In this document: positions 1 through 6,606 of the stretch, piece by piece
How the letters are laid out: each line of letters begins with the position of its first letter
How positions within the stretch are numbered: position 1 is the stretch's first letter
Assembly (NCBI GenBank): GCA_947246775.1
Contig: CAMXTM010000052.1
Location: 1-10,229 of the forward strand
DNA from: an uncultured Clostridium sp.
GTDB taxonomy: Bacteria > Bacillota > Clostridia > Lachnospirales > Anaerotignaceae
DNA length: 10,229 nt
Direction of reading: 5' to 3'
The notes under the pieces: generated by a model
What the model was told of the DNA's origin: nothing
Database searches by the model: none
The model's input: the letters and a program-made list of their open reading frames with translations, nothing else
Translations under genes and position numbers: made by a program

Positions 1-240
1 TCTATATTGTTTTGTATTCAGTGCGCCATTCGATTCGACACGTTGATGTATTTTTTTATTATAATACGGATTGAAAAGAAATGCAATAAAAGGCGAATGA
101 GCTTAATAAAAATAAAAGGTATTTTCTGTAAAATAGATATTTTATATTCTATAAAAAGTTCTTTTTTTTCACTGTATTTATGTATATAATGGTAAAGTAA
201 TAAATTGATAATTAAAATAAAAAAGAGAGGAAAATGTATT
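1..240. other. Intergenic, no convincing gene
   Basis: This is the left edge of the window. The frame is open from base 1 to a stop near 189, but the peptide is an untidy mix of I, F, K and C residues, starts only at a TTG without a ribosome binding site, and uses CGA and CGG codons that its neighbours avoid, so I treat it as non-coding. A TATAAT hexamer lies at 60-65 without a properly spaced -35 box, and a second at 185-190 is listed separately. Nothing else is recognisable. Confidence 0.5.
162..190 (+). promoter_or_regulatory. Possible promoter of the plsC-lipoprotein operon
   Basis: A perfect TATAAT (185-190) lies about 50 bp before the acyltransferase start. The position 17 bp upstream (162-167) is only a run of T, so the -35 match is poor (TT only). 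A TG lies at 181-182, one base off the ideal extended -10 position. The -10 alone is good. The promoter call is tentative. Confidence 0.4.
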
Positions 241-972
241 ATGTTTCACACAATAAAATGGTATTTCAAATTTGTTTTTTGTCTTATTTGGAAATCAATT
301 GATGCTAAAAAAGCAGAAAAAATATTAAAACAAAAAGGGGAAAAGGTCTATGATGAGTATGTTTATGACATTGTTTCTCGTTGGGCAATGGCAAGAGTAA
401 AAGACAGTGGCGCACAAATTACTGTTTATGGTAAAGAAAATATTCCCAAAGACAAAACCGTTCTTTTTGTCAGCAACCATCAAAGCGACTTTGATATTGC
501 TATATTTTTAGCAATGCTTCCAGAAAAAAAAGAGGGTTTTGTAGCAAAAGTAGAATTAGAAAAAATCCCCTTTTTAAGTGCATGGATGAAAAAAATTCAT
601 TGTGTCTTTTTAGACCGAAATGATATGAAACAATCTGCAAAAACAATATTAGAGGGAATACGCCTTTTAAAAAGTGGTCATTCTATGGTTGTTTTTCCAG
701 AGGGTACAAGAAGCAAAGGAGAACAAATAGGTGAATTTAAAGCAGGAAGTTTTAAACTTGCTACAAAATCAAAAGTACCTATTGTACCAGTTACAATAGA
801 TGGTTCTTACAAAATAATGGAGGGAAACCATTATCATATTCGTCCAGCAAAAGTGAACGTTTATGTACATGAACCTATAGAAACAGCATCTATATCAAAA
901 CAGGAAGAAAGCAAATTACCAGAATTAGTTAAAAAAATCATAAGTGAGGGTAAAGGGAGAACACAGCAATGA
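241..972 (+). CDS. plsC: 1-acyl-sn-glycerol-3-phosphate acyltransferase (PlsC family)
   Basis: Probable lysophosphatidate acyltransferase, transferring an acyl chain to the sn-2 position of 1-acylglycerol-3-phosphate to make phosphatidate at the inner face of the membrane. The 243-aa protein has all four blocks of the family: NHQSDFD with the HX4D catalytic pair (His80, Asp85), CVFLDR around residues 121-126, FPEGTRS (152-158) and VPIVPV (179-184). A short hydrophobic stretch near residues 7-20 could anchor it. I start at the ATG at 241 because AGAGAGG (224-230) lies 10 nt before it; a longer in-frame reading from a TTG/ATT-rich region at 205 lacks such a site. The stop overlaps the start of the next gene (ATGA), so the two are co-translated. 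The exact acyl acceptor cannot be told from sequence; the family assignment is secure. Confidence 0.93.
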   Translation: MFHTIKWYFKFVFCLIWKSIDAKKAEKILKQKGEKVYDEYVYDIVSRWAMARVKDSGAQITVYGKENIPKDKTVLFVSNHQSDFDIAIFLAMLPEKKEGFVAKVELEKIPFLSAWMKKIHCVFLDRNDMKQSAKTILEGIRLLKSGHSMVVFPEGTRSKGEQIGEFKAGSFKLATKSKVPIVPVTIDGSYKIMEGNHYHIRPAKVNVYVHEPIETASISKQEESKLPELVKKIISEGKGRTQQ

Positions 973-2051
973 GGCAATTTTTTATAAAAATAATGTTTAT
1001 TTGTTTATTAATCAGTGGGTTAGCAAGTTGTAATACAACAGAACAAGGTACTTTTTCAAAAACACAAGAAAAAACAGAAACTTATCGATTATCTGCTTTT
1101 TCCATGCCACTACAAACGGAATATATTTATGACTATTTAGGTATGAAATTTCAATTAGGAGAAGAAGTAAACAGAGCAATTGAAGAAGGAAAATTATTTA
1201 TGTATTTAGATGCAGGATATGAACAAAGTACACAAGAATTAGCATATGCTCGCCAAGCAATATTATATGTGCCAAAAGAAGATAGAGAAAAAGACTGGGA
1301 AAATGACACAGAAAAAGTAAAACAATGGAGAGAACAAGCACAAAAGTTAGGATACATTGGAGCATACAAAAGGGATATTTTAGAAGAAACAGATATTACA
1401 ATATTAACAGGCTGCACAGAAAATAAAAATATAGGTGAAACACCTGATGGAACATGGCAATACTATATTAGCAGCAATAATATTTCAGAAGTACAACCTG
1501 CTGTAGAAAGATTTAGAAAAACACTTGTTACAATATACGAAATGACACCTTTTGTAGAAGGTGTTAGTACAAAAGAAATTTTTTCAAGTTATGATTTAAC
1601 ATTAGTAAATATATTTACTACTTGGGCAAGTCCTTGTTTACAAGAAATAAAAGAATTAGAACAAGTATATCAGCAGCAAGCAACATCAGAACACCCTATC
1701 AATATTATTGGCATTGTATATGATGCTTCACAAAATGATAATCGGGAAGTAATTGAGCTTGCAAAAATGATACAAACAGAATTTAATATCACATATGATT
1801 TTATATTACCTGATAATATACTCATGGAGGGGAGACTTAAAGGTGTAACAGCTTTTCCTGAAACTTTTTTTGTAGATAGAGAGGGTAACATGGTAGGCAA
1901 TTATTATTTGGGAGCAAGACCAAAAGAAGATTGGCTTGAAGTAATAGAACAAGAATTAGAGGCTTTAAAAGGAGAAAATAACAGTGCAGAAAAAACGAAT
2001 ACAGAAATCGAAACAGAACCAATATCAGATACAGAATCATCAACTGACTAA
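969..2051 (+). CDS. Lipoprotein with TlpA/thioredoxin-like domain, AxxC active site
   Basis: Predicted surface lipoprotein of 360 aa. The signal peptide ends in a lipobox LASC with lipidated Cys21. Residues about 30-195 match no family I know. Residues about 200-330 resemble the TlpA/redoxin fold: a beta strand (LTLVNIFTTW), the active-site segment W219-A-S-P-C223, and a cis-proline context GVTAFPETFFVDREGN (Pro297). In TlpA-type oxidoreductases the motif is WCxxC; here the first, nucleophilic Cys is Ala, so a normal dithiol/disulfide reaction is unlikely. The only other Cys in the mature protein is Cys149. The tail after residue 334 is acidic and Ser/Thr-rich. The start is set by the 4-nt ATGA overlap with plsC and GGGAGA at 955-960. 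The fold is confident; the function (monothiol redox, disulfide sensing or a non-catalytic scaffold) is open. Confidence 0.8.
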   Translation: MRQFFIKIMFICLLISGLASCNTTEQGTFSKTQEKTETYRLSAFSMPLQTEYIYDYLGMKFQLGEEVNRAIEEGKLFMYLDAGYEQSTQELAYARQAILYVPKEDREKDWENDTEKVKQWREQAQKLGYIGAYKRDILEETDITILTGCTENKNIGETPDGTWQYYISSNNISEVQPAVERFRKTLVTIYEMTPFVEGVSTKEIFSSYDLTLVNIFTTWASPCLQEIKELEQVYQQQATSEHPINIIGIVYDASQNDNREVIELAKMIQTEFNITYDFILPDNILMEGRLKGVTAFPETFFVDREGNMVGNYYLGARPKEDWLEVIEQELEALKGENNSAEKTNTEIETEPISDTESSTD

Positions 2052-2052
2052 A

Positions 2053-2124
2053 ATGCAAATAGGAATATCTTTTGTTGTCATAGGTACAATATGGCTTTTA
2101 TATAGCATTTTTTATACAAAATAA
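2053..2124 (+). CDS. Possible 23-aa membrane micropeptide
   Basis: Directly after the lipoprotein stop (one base between them) an ATG opens 23 codons encoding a hydrophobic peptide, MQIGISFVVIGTIWLLYSIF followed by YTK. It would be a single transmembrane helix with a C-terminal Lys. It ends five bases before the shared terminator hairpin, so it fits exactly within the transcript. Against it: no Shine-Dalgarno sequence precedes it, so it would rely on reinitiation after the upstream stop, and T-rich DNA readily encodes hydrophobic peptides by chance. It could instead be untranslated 3' sequence. I keep it as a candidate only. Confidence 0.3.
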   Translation: MQIGISFVVIGTIWLLYSIFYTK

Positions 2125-2128
2125 AAAT

Positions 2129-2170
2129 AAAGCTCAAAGAATAATACAAAAACATTATTCTTTGAGCTTT
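2129..2170. terminator. Bidirectional intrinsic terminator
   Basis: A perfect 17-bp stem (2129-2145 with 2154-2170) closes an 8-nt loop. It is placed between the convergent lipoprotein and rpsT genes, 17 nt beyond the rpsT stop. On the minus strand it is followed by a T-rich tract (complement of 2120-2128). On the plus strand the right arm ends in TTT followed by TT. It should serve both transcripts. Confidence 0.88.
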
Positions 2171-2187
2171 TTCATTGTTGTGTCTTA

Positions 2188-2448
2188 TTATAGTCCATTT
2201 ACCATTCTTGTTAAACTGGATTTTTTTCTAGCTGCTGCATTTTTATGATAAACACCTTTTGAATATGCTCTATCAATAGCAGATACAGCACCTTTTAATG
2301 TTGCTGTTGCTTCTTCTTTATTTCCCGCATTTACAGCTACCAATACTTTTTTGATTGCTGTTTTTGTTTGAGACTTAATCATTTTATTTCTTAATGTCTT
2401 TTTGGTGATGACTTTAATTCTTTTTTTTGCAGATTTAATATTTGCCAA
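2188..2448 (-). CDS. rpsT: Small ribosomal subunit protein S20 (bS20)
   Basis: S20 binds 16S rRNA early in assembly of the 30S subunit. The 86-aa product is of normal length and typical: [13 protein letters not shown] at the N terminus, a Lys/Arg-rich helical body with [19 protein letters not shown], then the conserved [16 protein letters not shown] close to the C terminus. The start codon is TTG (complement of 2446-2448); a perfect AGGAGG (complement of 2457-2462) lies 8 nt upstream, so there is no doubt about it. UUG is also the start codon of E. coli rpsT, where it takes part in autogenous control. Here the mRNA has a leader of roughly 120 nt with a stable hairpin, which suggests regulation as well. 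It is divergent from gpr, as in Bacillus subtilis, and ends at a shared terminator. Confidence 0.97.
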   Translation of the reverse strand: MANIKSAKKRIKVITKKTLRNKMIKSQTKTAIKKVLVAVNAGNKEEATATLKGAVSAIDRAYSKGVYHKNAAARKKSSLTRMVNGL

Positions 2449-2518
2449 TTTCTGTTCCTCCTATTTTTTAATATTTTTTTCAATTTAGATATTTGGGGAA
2501 TATCACTCTTATACTTCT

Positions 2519-2566
2519 ATTAACCGCAAAAGCAATTTTTTATGCTCCGACACATCTGCGATTAAT
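2519..2566 (-). promoter_or_regulatory. Structured hairpin in the rpsT leader
   Basis: In the rpsT leader RNA (minus strand), ten bases (complement of 2557-2566) pair with ten bases (complement of 2519-2528), nine Watson-Crick pairs and one G-U. The 28-nt interior contains a smaller AGCA/TGCT stem (2531-2534 with 2543-2546). It lies between the predicted transcription start (about 2572) and the ribosome binding site. A role as an S20-binding autoregulatory leader is inference; I do not recognise a named leader family. Confidence 0.5.
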
Positions 2567-2578
2567 TCAACATAATCT

Positions 2579-2607
2579 ATTTTAACCGAAAGCAATCCAT
2601 AAGTCAA
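2579..2607 (-). promoter_or_regulatory. Sigma-A promoter of rpsT
   Basis: Reading the minus strand: -35 TTGACT (complement of 2602-2607), a spacer of exactly 17 bp, and -10 TAAAAT (complement of 2579-2584), five of six matches in each box. Predicted transcription start near 2572, giving a leader of about 124 nt. Confidence 0.75.
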
Positions 2608-2637
2608 TGTATATATTTAAAATTCAAGGTAAAAATA
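2608..2637 (+). promoter_or_regulatory. Candidate sigma-F-type promoter of gpr
   Basis: TGTATA (2608-2613) fits the -35 of forespore sigma-F promoters (WGYWTA) and GGTAAAAATA (2628-2637) fits the -10 (GGNRANAHTR), separated by 14 bp, about one less than usual. gpr of Bacillus subtilis is transcribed in the forespore by sigma-F and sigma-G. The -35 box directly abuts the -35 of the opposing rpsT promoter. The match is by eye against a remembered consensus. Confidence 0.45.
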
Positions 2638-2671
2638 ATGGCAAAAGAATGCTATTCAGGAGGCAATATTT

Positions 2672-3685
2672 ATGAAAGATGAAAAAGAAAAAAATATACA
2701 GTGGAATTTTAGCCCTAGAACAGATTTAGCAATTGAAGCAAGAGAAATGGCTCAACAAGAAAAAAAAAGTTCTGACGAAATAGATGGTGTAAAAGTAGAA
2801 ACAAAACAAACAGATATTTATCAAATTACTCATGTACAAATTTTAAATGAAACAGGCAGTCAAACAATGGGCAAGCCTATAGGAAATTATATTACTATAG
2901 AATCAGAATTATTAAAGGAAAATGACATTACAAGTCATGAAGAAATGATGAAAATCGTTGCACAACATATCAATTCTTTAACAAAACTAGAAGCAAAATC
3001 AACTATTTTAGTAGTAGGTTTAGGAAATTGGAATATCACTCCAGACGCACTTGGTCCTAAAGTAATTGATAAAATACTGGTAACACGCCATTTAGAAAAC
3101 GTGTTACCAGAAGAAATAGAAAAGTCAGTCAGAAGTGTTGCTGCAATTAGTCCAGGCGTCATGGGTATTACTGGAATAGAAACAGGTGAAATTATAAAAG
3201 GTGTTGTTGAAAAATTACAGCCTAATTTAGTTATTGCTATAGATGCTTTAGCTGCTCGTAAATTCAGCAGAATCAATAGTACAATACAAATGTCTGACAC
3301 TGGTGTCGCACCTGGTGCTGGTGTAGGCAACAAAAGAATGACACTAAACAAACAAACACTTGGTGTCCCTGTTTTAGCTTTAGGTGTACCTACTGTAGTT
3401 GATGCTGCAACACTCATCAATGATACCATGGATAGAATGCTAGAAGAAATGATTTCACAAACAAATCAAGGCACCGCTTTCTATGAAATGCTTCATTCTA
3501 TGGATACGGAAGAAAAATACAGACTAATTGTAGAAATTTTAACCCCCTATGTAGGCAATATGTTTGTTACGCCAAAAGAAGTCGATGCTGTAGTAGACCG
3601 TCTTGCCAATATTATAGCAAATGCTATAAACATTGCACTACATCCTGGTATCACTATGGAAGATATTAACAGATTTACTTATTAA
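2672..3685 (+). CDS. gpr: Germination protease GPR (peptidase family A25)
   Basis: GPR degrades small acid-soluble spore proteins during the first minutes of germination, freeing the spore DNA and supplying amino acids. The 337-aa product matches the family along its length: RTDLAIEA near residues 16-23 (the propeptide region where the zymogen processes itself, resembling the SASP cleavage site), VGLGNWNITPDALGP (115-129), SPGVMGITGIET (160-171), AIDALAAR (189-196), DTGVAPGAGVGNKR and VTPKEVD near the end. The proposed catalytic aspartates of B. megaterium GPR correspond to Asp125 and Asp191, both present. It is about 30 residues shorter than Bacillus GPR, lacking an insertion before the C-terminal part, as I would expect for a clostridial form. 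AGGAGG (2658-2663) is 8 nt before the ATG. The gene shows that the organism makes endospores. spoIIP does not follow, unlike in Bacillus. Confidence 0.97.
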   Translation: MKDEKEKNIQWNFSPRTDLAIEAREMAQQEKKSSDEIDGVKVETKQTDIYQITHVQILNETGSQTMGKPIGNYITIESELLKENDITSHEEMMKIVAQHINSLTKLEAKSTILVVGLGNWNITPDALGPKVIDKILVTRHLENVLPEEIEKSVRSVAAISPGVMGITGIETGEIIKGVVEKLQPNLVIAIDALAARKFSRINSTIQMSDTGVAPGAGVGNKRMTLNKQTLGVPVLALGVPTVVDAATLINDTMDRMLEEMISQTNQGTAFYEMLHSMDTEEKYRLIVEILTPYVGNMFVTPKEVDAVVDRLANIIANAINIALHPGITMEDINRFTY

Positions 3686-3694
3686 ATTCTATGT

Positions 3695-3726
3695 TTTTAG
3701 TATGTTAATTTTTTTGCATACTAAAA
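3695..3726. terminator. Hairpin after gpr, terminator-like
   Basis: A 10-bp perfect stem TTTTAGTATG / CATACTAAAA with a 12-nt T-rich loop lies between the convergent gpr and XRE genes. Neither side is followed by a proper T run, so it is not a textbook intrinsic terminator. It may still end transcription or protect the mRNA 3' end. Confidence 0.4.
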
Positions 3727-3748
3727 CTTACATAAACATTTTTAGCAT

Positions 3749-4084
3749 CTATTTATTATTAGCATTCATATTTTTTATCAATTGTAATATAAGCTGTGCC
3801 TGTTCGTCTGTTAATGTACGAATGGATTCTAAAAGTTCCCTTTCAAAATCACTAGGATAATAAACTCCTGAATCCCTATTTAAAAATTCTGTTATCGTAA
3901 TTCCCAGAGGCTCTAAAAGTTTTTCAAGTACATACAGACTTGGTTGACTAATATCCTTTTCTATGTTGTGAATATGATTTTCTGATATACCAGAAATCTT
4001 TGATAGTTTATAAACGCTCATACTTTTTTGTTTTCGTATTTTTTGAAATTCTATTGATATATTCATGGTTTGCATAGTTTGCAT
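3749..4084 (-). CDS. XRE-family HTH transcriptional regulator
   Basis: Small DNA-binding regulator, 111 aa from the first ATG. Residues about 10-66 form a Cro/CI-type helix-turn-helix: FQKIRKQKSMSVYKLSKISG (helices 1-2), ISENHIHNIEKDISQPS (recognition helix), LYVLEKLLEPLGITITEFLN. A C-terminal helical tail (FERELLESIRTLTDEQ onward) probably mediates oligomerisation. The start is uncertain: three in-frame ATGs lie at 4084, 4075 and 4066 inside a near-perfect 9-nt tandem repeat, and the GGGGGTG site (complement of 4086-4092) is 3, 12 or 21 nt away, none ideal. It is divergent from a second XRE gene; the inverted repeat between them overlaps its promoter, so autorepression is likely. The regulated targets are unknown. 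Confidence 0.85.
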   Translation of the reverse strand: MQTMQTMNISIEFQKIRKQKSMSVYKLSKISGISENHIHNIEKDISQPSLYVLEKLLEPLGITITEFLNRDSGVYYPSDFERELLESIRTLTDEQAQLILQLIKNMNANNK

Positions 4085-4100
4085 ACACCCCCATAAATAT

Positions 4101-4154
4101 TATGCTATATATTACAGCAAATTATAATCCATTTATACTTCTGTAAATAGCATA
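4101..4154. repeat. Interrupted inverted repeat, candidate operator
   Basis: TATGCTATATATTACAG (4101-4117) is mirrored by CTGTAAATAGCATA (4141-4154): TATGCTAT and TACAG match with 3 extra bases in the left arm. The arms flank a minus-strand TATAAT (complement of 4121-4126), and the right arm overlaps a TTTACA-like -35. This geometry suits a repressor site controlling the XRE gene to the left, but a chance palindrome in AT-rich DNA cannot be excluded. Confidence 0.5.
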
Positions 4155-4161
4155 ATTATTA

Positions 4162-4190
4162 TTGTATTATTCACACAAAAATAGTATAAT
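4162..4190 (+). promoter_or_regulatory. Sigma-A promoter of the right-hand XRE gene
   Basis: TTGTAT (4162-4167), 17-bp spacer and a perfect TATAAT (4185-4190). Predicted start near 4197 leaves an AT-rich leader of about 130 nt before the TTG at 4330. That leader holds a spare AAAGGAG (about 4286-4292) with no usable start codon after it. Confidence 0.7.
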
Positions 4191-4329
4191 AAAATAAATC
4201 ATTTGAAAATCGCTTAAAAATAAATATTACATCATAAAGTTATAATCACTTATTTTTTAAAATTTTATATATCTACATCATTTTAAAGGAGTAACCACTT
4301 ATAACAAAAAATAAAAAAGGGGGATTATT

Positions 4330-4827
4330 TTGGAATTTAAAGATAGATTAAAAAAATTAAGAAAAGAAAAGGGATTTTCACAAAAAGAACTTGCTTCATT
4401 ACTCCACTATAGTTATACTGCTATTGCTAATTATGAAAGCGGAAGAAATCAGCCTAAAATAAATGATTTAATTCGTTTAGCAAATATTCTTGATGTTTCT
4501 GTAGATTATTTACTTGGTATTTCTGATGTAAACCACTATATGATGCAGAATAGTATACTACAGCAAAATGTTGCTAAAAAAGCTCACGAAAAAAATATAA
4601 AATTTACATTAATGGACAGTTTAATTATTTATTTTTTATATAATACACTTAAAACTTCTACAACTGAAACAAATATTGACTCAAAACGAATTTCTCAACT
4701 AATGCAAGATATTGAACAAGATTGTGGAACTCAATTTATGGATAGATTTGTTTTTTTTATAAAAAATATGGATTTTAGAAACATTGTATTAACCCAAATG
4801 CAAAAAGAATTAAATAAAACATCATAA
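4330..4827 (+). CDS. XRE-family HTH regulator with helical C-terminal domain
   Basis: 165-aa regulator. Residues 3-63 are a classic Cro/CI helix-turn-helix: DRLKKLRKEKGFSQKELASL, then HYSYTAIANYESGRNQPKI and DLIRLANILDVSVDYLLGIS, ending in the common YLLG motif. The ~100 residues that follow are predicted mostly helical (IKFTLMDSLIIYFLYNTL; RISQLMQDIEQDC; MDRFVFFIKNM) and match no ligand domain I know; they may bind a partner or effector. The start is TTG with GGGGG (4319-4323) 6 nt upstream; no nearer ATG fits the HTH. It has its own good promoter and is divergent from a second XRE gene. A two-regulator switch resembling a phage or toxin immunity control region is possible, but no such effector genes are visible here. 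Confidence 0.87.
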   Translation: MEFKDRLKKLRKEKGFSQKELASLLHYSYTAIANYESGRNQPKINDLIRLANILDVSVDYLLGISDVNHYMMQNSILQQNVAKKAHEKNIKFTLMDSLIIYFLYNTLKTSTTETNIDSKRISQLMQDIEQDCGTQFMDRFVFFIKNMDFRNIVLTQMQKELNKTS

Positions 4828-4829
4828 TG

Positions 4830-4866
4830 ATAAGTAAAAGCCTTGAGATGCATTATCCTCAAGGCT
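4830..4866 (-). terminator. Intrinsic terminator of the ACT-DUF711 operon
   Basis: A 9-bp stem AGCCTTGAG / CTCAAGGCT (4839-4847 with 4858-4866) with a 10-nt loop. On the minus strand it is followed by TTTTACTTAT, so it terminates the DUF711 transcript 12 nt past its stop. On the plus strand the trailing sequence is A-rich, so it ends the convergent XRE transcript less well. Confidence 0.8.
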
Positions 4867-4878
4867 AAAATTATATTA

Positions 4879-6237
4879 TCAATTTTTAAAACTATGTATT
4901 GGTGCTGGTATTCTCCCTCCCCTTTTTATAAATCTTTCACAACTATAAGTGTTGACAGGCATAATTGGTGCATAGCCTAAAAGTCCTCCAAATTCTACCA
5001 TATCTCCTACTTTTTTTCCTATTACAGGTATCAATCTTACCGCTGTTGTTTTATTATTTATCATACCAATTGCTGCTTCATCTGCAATAATGCCAGAAAT
5101 ACTTGTTGCAGAAGTATCGCCTGGTATCGCAATCATATCCAATCCAACAGAACAAACACAAGTCATAGCTTCCAATTTTTCTAATGTTAAAGCGCCCTTT
5201 TCTGCGGCAACTATCATGCCATGGTCTTCACTTACAGGTATAAATGCACCACTCAATCCACCTACATAAGATGATGCCATTACTCCACCTTTTTTTACAT
5301 TATCATTCAATATAGCAAGTGCTGCTGTTGTACCTGGCGCTCCTGCTTCCTCCAAGCCCATTTCTTGAAAAATTTCTGCAATGCTATCTCCAATCAATGG
5401 TGTTGGTGCTAGTGACAAATCTATAATGCCAAAAGGAACATTTAGTCTTTTTGATGCTTCTTGTGCAATTAGTTGTCCTACTCTTGTGATTTTAAATGCT
5501 GTTCTTTTTACTGTTTCACAAAGTGTTTCAAAATCAGCTTCTCTCACTTCCTCCAAAGCTCTTTTTACTACACCAGGTCCACTAACTCCCACATTGATGA
5601 CACAATCTTTTTCTCCTACACCATGAAAAGCTCCTGCCATAAAAGGATTATCCTCTACTGCATTACAAAATACAACCAATTTTGCACAACCCAAGCAGTC
5701 CTGTTCTTTTGTCAGTTCTGCTGTTTGTAATATAATTTCTCCCATTTTTTTTACAGCATCCATATTTAACCCATTGCGAGATGTTCCAATATTTATAGAA
5801 GAACAAACAACATCTGTCTCTTTTAATGCCTGTGGTATAGAGTTAATCAATATTTCATCTGATTTTGTACAACCTTTTTGTACTAATGCAGAAAATCCTC
5901 CTATAAAATTTACACCAACTGCTTTTGCTGCTCTATCCAAAGTATGTGCTACACTTACATAAGAATCTGTTTGACAACCTGCTGCTGCAATCGCTATAGG
6001 TGTTACAGAAATTCTTTTATGTACTACAGGAACACCAAATTGTTTTGCCAAGTCATCTCCTACTTTTACTAAGTCTTTTGCACAAGTAGTAATTTTCTGA
6101 TATACCTTTTCATTAAATTTATTAATATCAGAATCAGCACAATCCATAAGATTTATGCCCATAGTAATCGTTCTAACATCTAAATTAGAATCTTCTATCA
6201 TTTTATTCGTTTCTAAAACTTCACTTCTTGTAATCAC
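4879..6237 (-). CDS. DUF711 / UPF0210 'PFL family' protein
   Basis: Member of the UPF0210 (DUF711) family, 452 aa, the usual family length, cytoplasmic, without an established reaction. The PFL name reflects a predicted relation to the pyruvate formate-lyase fold. Conserved stretches include [15 protein letters not shown] near the N terminus, [91 protein letters not shown] and the C-terminal [14 protein letters not shown] start at GTG (complement of 6235-6237) because AGGAGG (complement of 6247-6252) is 9 nt upstream; reading further to an ATG at 6270 would run back into the ACT gene. It lies 14 nt after the ACT gene, whose stop codon overlaps the ribosome binding site, so the two are translationally coupled. 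The pairing is conserved in Firmicutes, as in streptococci, which suggests that the ACT protein senses a ligand for this one. Confidence 0.93.
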   Translation of the reverse strand: MITRSEVLETNKMIEDSNLDVRTITMGINLMDCADSDINKFNEKVYQKITTCAKDLVKVGDDLAKQFGVPVVHKRISVTPIAIAAAGCQTDSYVSVAHTLDRAAKAVGVNFIGGFSALVQKGCTKSDEILINSIPQALKETDVVCSSINIGTSRNGLNMDAVKKMGEIILQTAELTKEQDCLGCAKLVVFCNAVEDNPFMAGAFHGVGEKDCVINVGVSGPGVVKRALEEVREADFETLCETVKRTAFKITRVGQLIAQEASKRLNVPFGIIDLSLAPTPLIGDSIAEIFQEMGLEEAGAPGTTAALAILNDNVKKGGVMASSYVGGLSGAFIPVSEDHGMIVAAEKGALTLEKLEAMTCVCSVGLDMIAIPGDTSATSISGIIADEAAIGMINNKTTAVRLIPVIGKKVGDMVEFGGLLGYAPIMPVNTYSCERFIKRGGRIPAPIHSFKN

Positions 6238-6251
6238 AAAAAGCCCCCTCC

Positions 6252-6521
6252 TTAAACACGATGCATACAATTAAAAATATCTTCATGTTGTATTTTTATT
6301 ACAACATTCATATTATTTCCCAATTCTGTCAATTCATCTGCTAAAACAGTAAATTCTTTTTTTATAGCAGACAAATCTACAATCATCATCATATTCAAAT
6401 AACCACCTACAATTGTTTGAGAAATATCTAAGATATTAATATTATTACGTGACAAATGTGTACAAACACTTCCTATAATACCAACATGGTCTTTTCCTAA
6501 TACTGTGATTATACCTCTCAT
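6252..6521 (-). CDS. ACT domain-containing protein (UPF0237)
   Basis: Stand-alone ACT domain of 89 aa, UPF0237 family. ACT domains bind amino acids or other small ligands, usually as dimers. The sequence shows the usual opening [20 protein letters not shown], then [20 protein letters not shown] with the conserved ILDISQ, and ends [12 protein letters not shown] as family members do. An ATG further upstream (6554) would add 11 residues, but AAGGAGG (complement of 6530-6536) lies exactly 8 nt before the ATG at 6521, and family members begin there. It is the first gene of an operon with the DUF711 gene and has a good promoter about 50 bp upstream. The ligand is not known. Confidence 0.93.
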   Translation of the reverse strand: MRGIITVLGKDHVGIIGSVCTHLSRNNINILDISQTIVGGYLNMMMIVDLSAIKKEFTVLADELTELGNNMNVVIKIQHEDIFNCMHRV

Positions 6522-6567
6522 GTACATTTCCTCCTTTATTTTTTCACAACACACATTTTACAAACTA

Positions 6568-6596
6568 ATTGTATACATAAAATATCTTTTTTGCAA
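6568..6596 (-). promoter_or_regulatory. Sigma-A promoter of the ACT-DUF711 operon
   Basis: On the minus strand TTGCAA (6591-6596), a 17-bp spacer and TACAAT (complement of 6568-6573). Predicted start near 6561 gives a leader of about 40 nt. Confidence 0.75.
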
Positions 6597-6606
6597 TAGG
6601 AATTTT

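Noticed and set aside
1..189. Open frame from the left edge that might be the end of an upstream gene
   Set aside because: The peptide is low in information, uses codons unlike its neighbours, and the internal start has no ribosome binding site.
1837..2058. Minus-strand Leu-rich open frame over the end of the lipoprotein gene
   Set aside because: Leu richness is the complement of the Glu/Gln/Lys-rich real frame; no start signals.
2935..3429. 164-codon open frame opposite gpr
   Set aside because: It is the antisense shadow of a fully recognisable gpr, has no ribosome binding site and a low-complexity product.
3695..3726. Textbook intrinsic terminator after gpr
   Set aside because: The stem is good but no T run follows on either strand, so it is listed only as terminator-like.
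3749..4827. Type II toxin-antitoxin module
   Set aside because: Both divergent genes encode DNA-binding XRE proteins; no toxin-like partner is adjacent.
5381..5962. Plus-strand open frames within the DUF711 gene
   Set aside because: They lie opposite a well-conserved gene and their products look like nothing known.
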